This document shows, in pieces, positions 1 through 6,314 of a stretch of DNA of 10,918 bases. The first letter of the stretch is position 1, and the number at the start of each line of letters is the position of its first letter. This DNA comes from a candidate division TA06 bacterium. GTDB lineage: Bacteria; Ratteibacteria; UBA8468; MWAK01. Both the position numbers and the translations under genes were made by a program. The stretch is taken from contig JAKJFK010000040.1 of NCBI GenBank assembly GCA_022704925.1, positions 1 through 10,918 on the forward strand. The letters run 5' to 3'. Under the pieces are notes generated by a model that had not been told where the DNA came from, did no database searches, and worked only from the letters and a program-made list of their open reading frames with translations.

Positions 1-749
1 GCCGCCTCTGACGGCGTGGCGATGCCACCATAGAGCGCGTAGATCACGCCGACGATGACCGCGATGAACGGCAGCAGCCGGGGCAGCAGCTCCAGCTTTT
101 CCTTCATCGAATAGATGCGGTCCTTGTCCACCAGCACCGTGCCGCGCTTCCAGCTCAGGAACAGCGCCCAGGCCATGAACAGCACGGTGAGCATCAGGCC
201 CGGGATGATGCCGGCCAGGAAGAGACGTCCGATGGACTGCTCGGTGATGACCCCGAAGACGATCAGGGTGACGCTGGGTGGAATAAGTATCCCCAGGGTG
301 CCGACCGTGGCCACGATCCCGGTGGAGAGTTTCCGGTCGTAATGGTAGCGGTCCATCTCGGGTACGGCCACGCTGGCGAAGGTGGCGGCGGTGGCCGGCG
401 AGGAGCCGCAGATGGCCTTGAAGGCGGTCGCGCCGGCCACGGTGGCCATGGCCAGCCCGCCCGGGATGTGGCCGATGAACCGGTAGGCGGTCCGGTAGAG
501 GCGCTTGGCGATTCCGGCGTTGAAGGCGATCTGTCCCATCAGGACGAAGAGCGGGATTACCGTGAAGCTGTAGGAGGCGAAGACGTCGAAGATGTCCTTG
601 GCCAGCAGGTTCAGGCCGGCCGGCACCGAGACCAGGTAGCAGAAGCCCAGGAATCCGACCAGGGCCATGGCGAAGCCCAGCTCGATTCCGGTGAAGAAGA
701 GGAGCAGGGCCAGCAGGAGCCCCAGGATGCCGGCGGCGATCTCATTCAT
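1..749 (-). CDS. dctM: TRAP transporter large permease subunit DctM (3' end outside the window)
   Basis: This is the large, ion-motive-force-driven membrane subunit of a tripartite TRAP transporter, which moves the substrate delivered by the periplasmic binding protein across the inner membrane. The 249 complete codons in the window begin MNEIAAGILG and consist of successive hydrophobic segments. They show family hallmarks: IPLFVLMG near residues 65-72, a Gly/Ser/Ala-rich re-entrant stretch around FKAICGSSPATAATFA (110-125), GTLGILIPPS (150-159) and GGIATPSEA at the cut edge. DctM proteins are usually about 420-430 residues, so roughly 60 percent is present. The ATG at 749-747 overlaps the last 8 bases of dctQ, indicating translational coupling. 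TRAP membrane subunits do not reveal the substrate. Family assignment is secure. Confidence 0.95.
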   Translation of the reverse strand, partial: MNEIAAGILGLLLALLLFFTGIELGFAMALVGFLGFCYLVSVPAGLNLLAKDIFDVFASYSFTVIPLFVLMGQIAFNAGIAKRLYRTAYRFIGHIPGGLAMATVAGATAFKAICGSSPATAATFASVAVPEMDRYHYDRKLSTGIVATVGTLGILIPPSVTLIVFGVITEQSIGRLFLAGIIPGLMLTVLFMAWALFLSWKRGTVLVDKDRIYSMKEKLELLPRLLPFIAVIVGVIYALYGGIATPSEA

Positions 750-1227
750 ATTCACCCCGGAAGATCTTGACCAGGTCGCCGATCAGCACCAGGCACTGGA
801 CGAAAAAGGCGATTCCCACTCCGTAGACTACCGGGTAAAAGGGAAGCTGAAGGGTCAGGGTGACCTCACCGGCGTTTTTAAGGTCGAGACCGAACCGGAA
901 GAGGTTCCAGCCGACGAGCAGGAAGAGTCCGATGGCCAGCAGGCGGGTGACGATATTGAAGCCGTTCCTGACCCGGCGCGGGAAACGCGAGGTGAAGAAG
1001 TCGACATAGATATGTCCGCGGAACCAGGAGGTTATCGGCATTGAGAATCCGATCGCCACCGCACCGGCCAGTCCAACCAGCTCGTAAGTTCCCGGGATCG
1101 GGTGCTTGAAGGCCCGCAGGATCACGTCGGCCATCGTCAGCAGCATCAGGAAGACCAGGCTGATCCCGGCGATCAGGTTCAGCAGGGAGCAGGTTCCCCG
1201 GATTCTCTTCAGGAAGGTGGTGAACAT
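742..1227 (-). CDS. dctQ: TRAP transporter small permease subunit DctQ
   Basis: A 161-residue inner-membrane protein, the small subunit that pairs with DctM in TRAP transporters. Four hydrophobic segments are visible at about residues 15-37, 48-66, 92-110 and 130-151. Features typical of the family are an ADVILR segment ending the first helix (33-38), a charged loop before the third helix (RFPRRVRN), and a conserved-looking TLQLPFYPVVYGVGIAF block leading into the last helix. Length is normal for DctQ. The start is the first available ATG. The only purine-rich element, AGGA, abuts the start codon (1228-1231), so initiation may be weak or depend on the upstream gene. It lies 70 bp after dctP, with a strong hairpin in between, and overlaps dctM. 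Confidence 0.93.
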   Translation of the reverse strand: MFTTFLKRIRGTCSLLNLIAGISLVFLMLLTMADVILRAFKHPIPGTYELVGLAGAVAIGFSMPITSWFRGHIYVDFFTSRFPRRVRNGFNIVTRLLAIGLFLLVGWNLFRFGLDLKNAGEVTLTLQLPFYPVVYGVGIAFFVQCLVLIGDLVKIFRGEYE

Positions 1228-1261
1228 TCCTAATCTTATTTGGCGTCTCTCAGGGAAGAAG

Positions 1262-1289
1262 CGGGGGAGGCGCGTCCGCGCCTCCCCCG
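1262..1289 (-). other. Intercistronic RNA hairpin between dctP and dctQ
   Basis: A perfect 12-bp inverted repeat (arm CGGGGGAGGCGC at 1262-1273, partner at 1278-1289) encloses a 4-base loop, GTCC. In the transcript (minus strand) it begins 9 bases after the dctP coding region, and the bases after it are CTTCTTCCCT rather than a clean U-run. I therefore read it as an mRNA stabiliser or partial terminator, not a full intrinsic terminator. Such stems after binding-protein genes are known to raise binding-protein levels over membrane subunits. That role is inferred here. Confidence 0.75.
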
Positions 1290-1297
1290 TCGGTCGG

Positions 1298-2314
1298 TTA
1301 CCGGCTCTTTTTGAGTTGTTCCAGGCAGAACTTCAAGGCCAGTTCGCCCGGCAGTCCCTTGGATTTCATGCTCTCCGCGTATTCTTTCAGGATCGGCTGG
1401 ACCGCCGCCGCCCAGCGCCGGTTCTCAGTCTCGCTCAGGCGGATGAACTGGTTTTTTCGCTGGAGGGTGAAGTCCCGTCCGGCCCGGTCGATCTCATCCC
1501 AGCCCCGGCCGGTCTTGTCGATCCACTCGTCGTTGACCTTTTCAATGATCTTCCGCACGTCAGGCGGCAGGGAGTTCCATCTGTTGAGGTTCATGACCAC
1601 GAAGAACCCGGTGGTGTAGGCGGCGCCGTAACTCTCGGTGGTGTACTTGACCACCTCGCCCCATTTCCAGCCCTGGAGTGATTCCTGGGGGCCCATTGAA
1701 CCGTTTACCGTGCCCCGGCTCAGGGCGTCGTAGGTGTCGCCCATCGGCATCGCCACCGGGGTGCCGCCCAGTTCTTCGACGATCTTGGCAGCCAGGCCGG
1801 TGCAGCGGATCTTCATGCCCTTGAGGTCTTCCATCCGCCGGACCGGGGTCTTGGTATGCAGCAATCCGGGTCCGTGGGCGTGCAGATACATCACCTTGAC
1901 CTTGTCCAGTTCCTTGGGGGTGAACTTGCGGTAGTAGGCGTTGATGAGCCGGGTGGCCTGCAGTCCGCTCTTGTAGCCGAGCGGCAGGTCGATGACCTCG
2001 GTGAGCGGAAAGCGTCCCCGGGTGTAGGCGAAGGCCGACATGCCCAGGTCGGAAATGCCCTTCTCGACGCCGTCGTAACATTTGTCGGAAGGAGTCAGGG
2101 TGCCGCCGGGATAGATGGTGATCTTGACTCGGCCGCCGGTCCGTTTTTCGATCTCCTTGGCCCATTCGGTGGCCAGAACGGTGTTCCGGTGCGGGGCCGG
2201 GAAGAAGATCGAGTAGGTCAGGTTGACGGGCTTGGGCTTTTCCTGGGCCGCCAGCGTTTCGGCTAGGCAGCCGGCCAGGATAACCAGGGCCAGCCAAATC
2301 TTCCAAATCCTCAT
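1298..2314 (-). CDS. dctP: TRAP transporter solute-binding protein DctP
   Basis: A 338-residue periplasmic extracytoplasmic receptor of the DctP family, which captures an organic-acid-type ligand and hands it to DctQM. The start at 2314 is chosen because AAGGAGG lies just upstream (2317-2323) and the protein then opens with a signal peptide (MRIWKIWLALVILAGCLAE). An in-frame extension to 2395 lacks these. GMKIRCTG places the conserved carboxylate-binding arginine at residue 170, and TPVAMPMGDTYDALSRGTVNG (185-205) is a typical DctP stretch. LAGC at residues 13-16 matches a lipobox, so the protein may be a lipoprotein. Cleavage after a later Ala (LAA|Q, 21-24) by signal peptidase I is the alternative. 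The ligand cannot be read from sequence; the adjacent isomerase suggests a sugar or sugar acid. Confidence 0.95.
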   Translation of the reverse strand: MRIWKIWLALVILAGCLAETLAAQEKPKPVNLTYSIFFPAPHRNTVLATEWAKEIEKRTGGRVKITIYPGGTLTPSDKCYDGVEKGISDLGMSAFAYTRGRFPLTEVIDLPLGYKSGLQATRLINAYYRKFTPKELDKVKVMYLHAHGPGLLHTKTPVRRMEDLKGMKIRCTGLAAKIVEELGGTPVAMPMGDTYDALSRGTVNGSMGPQESLQGWKWGEVVKYTTESYGAAYTTGFFVVMNLNRWNSLPPDVRKIIEKVNDEWIDKTGRGWDEIDRAGRDFTLQRKNQFIRLSETENRRWAAAVQPILKEYAESMKSKGLPGELALKFCLEQLKKSR

Positions 2315-2331
2315 TCCGCCTCCTTGTTGAT

Positions 2332-2387
2332 CCGGCCGGTTCCGGCCGGGCTTGAGAAAAGAGGGCCTTCCCGGGTTTGCCCGGGAA
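2332..2387 (-). promoter_or_regulatory. dctP leader with two GC-rich stem-loops
   Basis: Between the dctP promoter and its ribosome-binding site the leader has two inverted repeats. The first is an 8-bp perfect stem, TTCCCGGG/CCCGGGAA (2368-2375 and 2380-2387), with a 4-base loop. In transcript sense it is followed by a pyrimidine-rich CCCTCTTTTCTC. The second is CCGGCCGG repeated on either side of two bases (2332-2339, 2342-2349), just before the AAGGAGG site. They could act as an attenuator or as 5' stabilising hairpins. Function is inferred. Confidence 0.55.
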
Positions 2388-2401
2388 CAGGACACAGGGA
2401 T

Positions 2402-2430
2402 ATTGTAGAAGAAAACCCGATTGATTTCAA
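2402..2430 (-). promoter_or_regulatory. Predicted sigma70 promoter for the dctPQM operon
   Basis: On the minus strand, TTGAAA (2430-2425) and TACAAT (2407-2402) are separated by 17 bp. Transcription would start near 2395, giving a leader of about 80 nucleotides before dctP. This lies in the 183-bp gap after the isomerase gene, so dctPQM can be transcribed on its own as well as by read-through. Confidence 0.7.
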
Positions 2431-2497
2431 GGCGTTTTACCGGCGGCCCGGTCCGGATGCCGGCCGCGCTTCGGATTCGGCGGGCGGTGCTTCCGGA

Positions 2498-3529
2498 TTA
2501 TTTTCCGAGGAGGCGCTCCATGATGTAAAGGTCTAATTCCTCGTAATCCCGCTCCCTGACCAGGCTGGCGATTTTCGATTCGTCCAGGCCGCGGCTTACT
2601 TTCAGCAGCCGCAGGAAGATCTCCCGGCTGTTCCGCAGGTGCTTGACCGCCGGGGCCGGCTGGGTCCGCATCGCCTTGACGTCCAGGCCCACCCATTCCC
2701 CGTTTTTCCCGTACCCGCTGCGGTCCAGGATCCACACCTGGTTCAAGGCCCGGCGCAGGTCCACTGAGCCGAAGGATTTGTCCTGGTCGAACTTGAGACC
2801 GTTCTGGTCGTTGAGGTGGACCGTGAAGAGTTTTCGGCTGGCCAGCGCGAAGCCCATCTCCTCGGCCGGGTCCAGGCCGGCCAGGATGGCGTGGGCGCTT
2901 TCGATGTTGACCCCGACCCGGGCCGGGTCGTCGGTCAGGCCGGCCAGCGCGACCGCGTGGCCGGTGGTCGGAATGAAGGCGTGATCCATCGGCTCGTTGG
3001 GCTTGGGTTCGATCGCGATGCGGATTTTCGGGTCGCAGGCCAGGATCCGGTTGACGCCCTCCACCAGGCGCTCCACCGCCCATTTGCTGTCCTTGGCTTC
3101 CCGGATATAGGTTCCTTCGCGGGCCAGCCAGAGGACGATCAGGTCGGTTTCGAGCCGGTTGGCGATTTCGACCGCCTTCCGGCAACGCTCCCGGGCATAG
3201 GTCCGGTCGGCCGGGTTGTTGGAAGTGAAGGCCCCGTCAACGGTTCGGGGGGATTCCCAGAGCCGGGGAGCCACGAACTCGGCCGCCAGGCCGGACGATT
3301 TCAGAAGCCGGGCGGTCTCCTTCGCCTTCCGTTCCGCCTGGAGTGTTGAAAGCTCGTCCAGGCCGGGCACCGCGTCGTCATCGTGAAACTGGACCGCGCC
3401 GAAGCCCAGCTCCCGGTAAAACTCCAGTTTTTTGGCAAAGGCGAGCGGTTTGCGCACCGGCGGTCCGAACGAATCCGCCCCCGTGTGGATGTTCCAGGGT
3501 CCGAAAGAGAATCGAAAAGTCCCGGCCAT
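2498..3529 (-). CDS. Xylose isomerase-like TIM-barrel sugar isomerase
   Basis: A 343-residue cytoplasmic TIM-barrel protein that follows short (actinobacterial-type) xylose isomerases almost end to end. Visible correspondences are FGPWNIHTGADSFG near the N-terminus, FHDDD (48-52, holding the catalytic-type His49), LWLAREG (133-139), EPKPNEP (174-180, metal-ligand Glu174 and Lys176), NIESAH (208-213, Glu210 and His213), KFDQD (246-250, Asp248 and Asp250) and Asp283. The aspartate expected in the HIDLN motif of xylose isomerase is His238 here (VHLND), so the metal site is altered. The start at 3529 is preferred over an ATG 27 bases upstream because GGGAGGAG precedes it. It probably interconverts an aldose and a ketose for the adjacent TRAP importer, but the actual sugar is unknown. 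Confidence 0.85.
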   Translation of the reverse strand: MAGTFRFSFGPWNIHTGADSFGPPVRKPLAFAKKLEFYRELGFGAVQFHDDDAVPGLDELSTLQAERKAKETARLLKSSGLAAEFVAPRLWESPRTVDGAFTSNNPADRTYARERCRKAVEIANRLETDLIVLWLAREGTYIREAKDSKWAVERLVEGVNRILACDPKIRIAIEPKPNEPMDHAFIPTTGHAVALAGLTDDPARVGVNIESAHAILAGLDPAEEMGFALASRKLFTVHLNDQNGLKFDQDKSFGSVDLRRALNQVWILDRSGYGKNGEWVGLDVKAMRTQPAPAVKHLRNSREIFLRLLKVSRGLDESKIASLVRERDYEELDLYIMERLLGK

Positions 3530-3631
3530 TTTACTCCTCCCGCTTGCGGCGTTCATTTTTTTAACTTGGATGTCCGGTTAATCACGGGCGTTTCTGTCGC
3601 GGAACGGAACGGCGCCATCCCGGCTTTTCTG

Positions 3632-3661
3632 ATTTTATCTTTTATGTTCCTGGCTGGTCAA
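3632..3661 (-). promoter_or_regulatory. Predicted sigma70 promoter for the isomerase gene
   Basis: On the minus strand, TTGACC (3661-3656) and TAAAAT (3637-3632) are separated by 18 bp. The leader to the ATG at 3529 would be about 95 nucleotides. Within it lies an inverted repeat, TTAAC at 3561-3565 and GTTAA at 3577-3581, which could be a regulator site, although no regulator gene is nearby. Confidence 0.6.
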
Positions 3662-3719
3662 CCCGGCTTCCCGCTTTTTCCCGCCCTTCCCGCTGAAAGA
3701 TCCGGAGGCCCGTCCGGTG

Positions 3720-3748
3720 TTGACGCCGCCGGTATTAGAAGGTATTAT
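3720..3748 (+). promoter_or_regulatory. Predicted sigma70 promoter for the radical SAM gene
   Basis: TTGACG (3720-3725) and TATTAT (3743-3748) are 17 bp apart on the plus strand, giving a leader of about 65 nucleotides before the ATG at 3819. It is divergent from, and does not overlap, the isomerase promoter in the same 289-bp intergenic region. I see no other gene in that region. Confidence 0.65.
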
Positions 3749-3790
3749 TCTGATGGGAATCCCGGTGGCGGAAAAACCGGGGTCATCCGG

Positions 3791-3810
3791 AACCTTTGCC
3801 CCGTAAGGTT
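3791..3810 (+). promoter_or_regulatory. Hairpin covering the ribosome-binding site of the radical SAM gene
   Basis: AACCTT (3791-3796) pairs perfectly with AAGGTT (3805-3810) across an 8-base loop. The second arm contains AAGG, the only Shine-Dalgarno-like sequence before the ATG at 3819. When folded, the stem would hide the ribosome-binding site. This is too short to be a known riboswitch class. Confidence 0.35.
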
Positions 3811-3818
3811 GGAAAATC

Positions 3819-5390
3819 ATGAACACTTTAACCGGCCGTCGCCGCCGGATGCGCATCATTATTCCCGCCTACCCCGCTTTCAATATCTACACCCACATCG
3901 CCCGCCGCACCACCGCCCTGGGACCGATCTGCGTGGCCACCGTCGTTCATGAACTGCCCGGCTGGGACGTCGAGGTGATCGACGAGAACAACCTGGCCGG
4001 TTACGGTCCCCGGGGTGAAAATGGCGGCGCCGACCACGACTTTCTGCAGCGGTTGCGGCCGGCCGACGCGGTCGGCTTTTACGGCGGCCTGACCAGCACC
4101 ATCCCCCGCTTGCTGAAACTGGCCGGTTTCTATCGCCGGCAAGGCGTTCTGACCGTGGCCGGCGGCCAGCATTTCTGCGCTGAGACGGCGGCTGAGGGTT
4201 TGGCGGGCGGCCTGGATTACATCGTGCTCGGCGAGGGGGAAACGACCATCCGGGAACTGCTTTCGGTCCTCGACGCCGGCGGCTGCCGGGCCGATGTCAA
4301 AGGGTTGGCCTATCTGGAAAACGGGAAGATTGTTTTTACTCCGCCGCGGGAGCCGGTGACCGATTTCGACCGGCTGCCCCTGCCGGACTTCTCCCTGGTT
4401 CGCAATGCCCGGATCAGCCTTTACCCGGTGGAACGGATCCGGGGCTGCGGAATGGATTGCGAATTTTGTGCCGTCAAGGGAAAATTCCGCTCGGCCGCGC
4501 CGGAACGCCTGCTGGCCCAGATAAGCTACCTGCTCGAAACCCGGGCCGCGCGCCATTTCTTCATAGTCGACGATCTCTTCGGTCAGCAGCGGGAGGAGAC
4601 GCTCCGCTTCTGCGGGCTCTTGCGAGATTATCAAAGGGAAATAGGCCGGCGACTCGACCTGACCGTCCAGATCCGGCTGGACAAGGCCCGGGATTCGGAA
4701 CTCCTGTCGGCCATGCGTCAGGCCGGCATCAACACCGTCTGTATCGGTTTCGAGTCGCCGATCCCCGAGGAATTGACCGCCATGCGCAAACACGTTCAAC
4801 CCGGGGAGATGGTGGAACTGGCCAGGATCTTCCACCGCTTCGGTTTCCTGGTGCACGGCATGTTCATCTTCGGCTATCCCCTCGAATCCGGGGCTGATTT
4901 CCAGCTGCCCTTGCGGAAACGGATCAAGCGCTACCGGGATTTTGTCCGCCGGGCCCGGATTGACACCCTTCAGGTGCTGCTGCCAGTGCCCCTGCCTGAT
5001 ACCGAGCTGCGCCGTCGCCTGCAGGCGCAGAACCGGGTGTACCCCACCGTCGCGGTCGGCTGGGAGTACTACGACGGCAATTTCCCGCTCTTCGAGCCCG
5101 ACCCGCCCTTGCGGGCCGAGGACTTGCAGGCGGCCCTGCGCAGCATCATGGGCAAGTTCTACCAGCTTCGCTACCTGCCGGTGATCGGCTGGAACGCCCT
5201 TTCTTTCTCGGGACTGCTCTTCTTCCTGCACGACATCCGTTTCGGCTGGCGGCAGTGGTACCGTTCCTGGCGGAACACCTGGGTGCGTTTCGGCGGCTGG
5301 ATAATCTTTACGCGCTGGATCCGGGCCTATGAGAAAGGCGATTTTTCCCGGCGGCTGCTTCAGGCCCGGGCGGAGTTGAAGAAGGAGTAA
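3819..5390 (+). CDS. B12-binding-domain radical SAM protein
   Basis: A 523-residue class B-type radical SAM enzyme. Residues about 11-160 form a cobalamin-binding Rossmann-like domain (MRIIIPAYPAF start, VGFYGGLTS, VAGGQHFCAE, DYIVLGEGE). The radical SAM core follows, with the cluster ligands Cys210, Cys214 and Cys217 in RGCGMDCEFC, and later GINTVCIGFESP and HGMFIFGYP. Such enzymes use a [4Fe-4S] cluster and S-adenosylmethionine, often with cobalamin, for methylation or rearrangement of unactivated carbons. The C-terminal 120 residues are rich in Trp, Arg and hydrophobic residues (about 447-505) and may form a membrane-associated or substrate domain. The start at 3819 has AAGG upstream; Met11 is an alternative without one. 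It has no operon partner, so the substrate is unknown. Confidence 0.9.
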   Translation: MNTLTGRRRRMRIIIPAYPAFNIYTHIARRTTALGPICVATVVHELPGWDVEVIDENNLAGYGPRGENGGADHDFLQRLRPADAVGFYGGLTSTIPRLLKLAGFYRRQGVLTVAGGQHFCAETAAEGLAGGLDYIVLGEGETTIRELLSVLDAGGCRADVKGLAYLENGKIVFTPPREPVTDFDRLPLPDFSLVRNARISLYPVERIRGCGMDCEFCAVKGKFRSAAPERLLAQISYLLETRAARHFFIVDDLFGQQREETLRFCGLLRDYQREIGRRLDLTVQIRLDKARDSELLSAMRQAGINTVCIGFESPIPEELTAMRKHVQPGEMVELARIFHRFGFLVHGMFIFGYPLESGADFQLPLRKRIKRYRDFVRRARIDTLQVLLPVPLPDTELRRRLQAQNRVYPTVAVGWEYYDGNFPLFEPDPPLRAEDLQAALRSIMGKFYQLRYLPVIGWNALSFSGLLFFLHDIRFGWRQWYRSWRNTWVRFGGWIIFTRWIRAYEKGDFSRRLLQARAELKKE

Positions 5391-5410
5391 CCGATTCGGG
5401 TGGAAGATTT

Positions 5411-6247
5411 TTATCCGATTGATTCCGGTCTGTTTTTCCAGTATTCCATCCAGCTGTCGCCCCGCGCCGGCCGCGCCACCGGTTCGATATCGAGGTAAAG
5501 GATTGTTTCCGCATCGACCCCGTAAGGACCCTGGAGGACCTCCCGGCCGTCCGGACCGACCGCCAGTGAGCAGCCGATGCACTTCCGGCCGGCCCAGGGG
5601 CCGCCGTTGATCGGCCCCACGCTGCTGGTCCCGACGATCCAGGTTGAGAACTCCGCGGCCACCGGTCGGTAGGACTTCCGCCAGGTATCCCCGTAAGGTT
5701 CGGCCGCGTTGTCATGCTCCCCGGGTACGGCCCAGGCGCAGGGGGAAAGGATGATCTCCGCCCCCAGGTATCCCAGCGAGCGGCTGAGCACCCGGTCCCG
5801 GGCGAAGGCGTCGGCGCAGATCATCAGGCCGACGCTTCCCAGTTCGGTCTGGATTACCGTCAGCCGATCTCCGGCCGCGTAATAGGCCTGGCCGATGGCG
5901 AGCTCGTTTACCTTCCGATGCCTGGCGAGCAGCCTTCCCCGCGGGTCGATCAGCACCGCGCTGTTGAAGATCCGTTTCCCGTCCGACTCGGTCAGTCCGG
6001 CGCAGACAAAGATTCTGCTTTCGGCCGCGGCCCCGGCCAGGGTCTGAAAGGGCAGGCCGTCCGGTATCGGTTCGGCCTCGCTCTGGCTGGCGGGGTGCGT
6101 CCAGCCGAGGTCCATCGTTTCGGGCAGGAGCGCCAGCCGGGCGCCGGCCCCGGCGGCGGCCGCGATCAGCTTCCGGGCCCGTTGGAGATTTTCCCGCTTC
6201 TTTCCGCCCTCGACCCGCATCTGGACCAGGGCCGCCTTGAATTTCAT
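5411..6247 (-). CDS. Carbon-nitrogen hydrolase (nitrilase superfamily)
   Basis: A 278-residue cytoplasmic enzyme of the nitrilase/amidase superfamily, which splits non-peptide C-N bonds in amides, carbamoyl compounds or nitriles through a cysteine thioester. The Glu-Lys-Cys triad is visible: Glu43 in LLPETMDLGW, Lys112 in RHRKVNEL and Cys144 in LMICADAF. The sequence around the nucleophile is CADAFARD, unlike the common CYDxRFPE, so it belongs to a less-studied branch. Glu115 may serve as the second active-site glutamate. Length is normal. It lies 67 bp downstream of the antiporter gene on the same strand and I see no clear promoter in the gap, so co-transcription is likely. Its end is only 20 bp from the convergent radical SAM gene. 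The substrate cannot be named. Confidence 0.9.
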   Translation of the reverse strand: MKFKAALVQMRVEGGKKRENLQRARKLIAAAAGAGARLALLPETMDLGWTHPASQSEAEPIPDGLPFQTLAGAAAESRIFVCAGLTESDGKRIFNSAVLIDPRGRLLARHRKVNELAIGQAYYAAGDRLTVIQTELGSVGLMICADAFARDRVLSRSLGYLGAEIILSPCAWAVPGEHDNAAEPYGDTWRKSYRPVAAEFSTWIVGTSSVGPINGGPWAGRKCIGCSLAVGPDGREVLQGPYGVDAETILYLDIEPVARPARGDSWMEYWKNRPESIG

Positions 6248-6314
6248 TTTGTTTGTTCTCCGTTTCCGTTTTTCGTCTTCTTCCCGACCGGGAGGTTTGG
6301 CTTGTTTAAGGGTA

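Noticed and set aside
1560-2306. A 248-codon minus-strand frame overlapping dctP
   Set aside because: It is an out-of-frame reading of dctP with Arg/His/Gly/Pro-rich composition.
3755-3818. Cobalamin riboswitch before the B12-type radical SAM gene
   Set aside because: The leader is only about 65 nucleotides, far too short for that riboswitch, and no B12-box-like sequence was seen.
3635-3859. A 74-codon minus-strand frame in the isomerase-radical SAM gap
   Set aside because: It starts inside the radical SAM gene, lies across its promoter, and has no recognisable protein features.
3828-5582. A 584-codon open frame on the minus strand opposite the radical SAM gene
   Set aside because: It is the antisense shadow of a clear radical SAM gene. 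The translation is rich in Gly, Gln, Arg and Pro with no domain pattern, which is common in GC-rich DNA.
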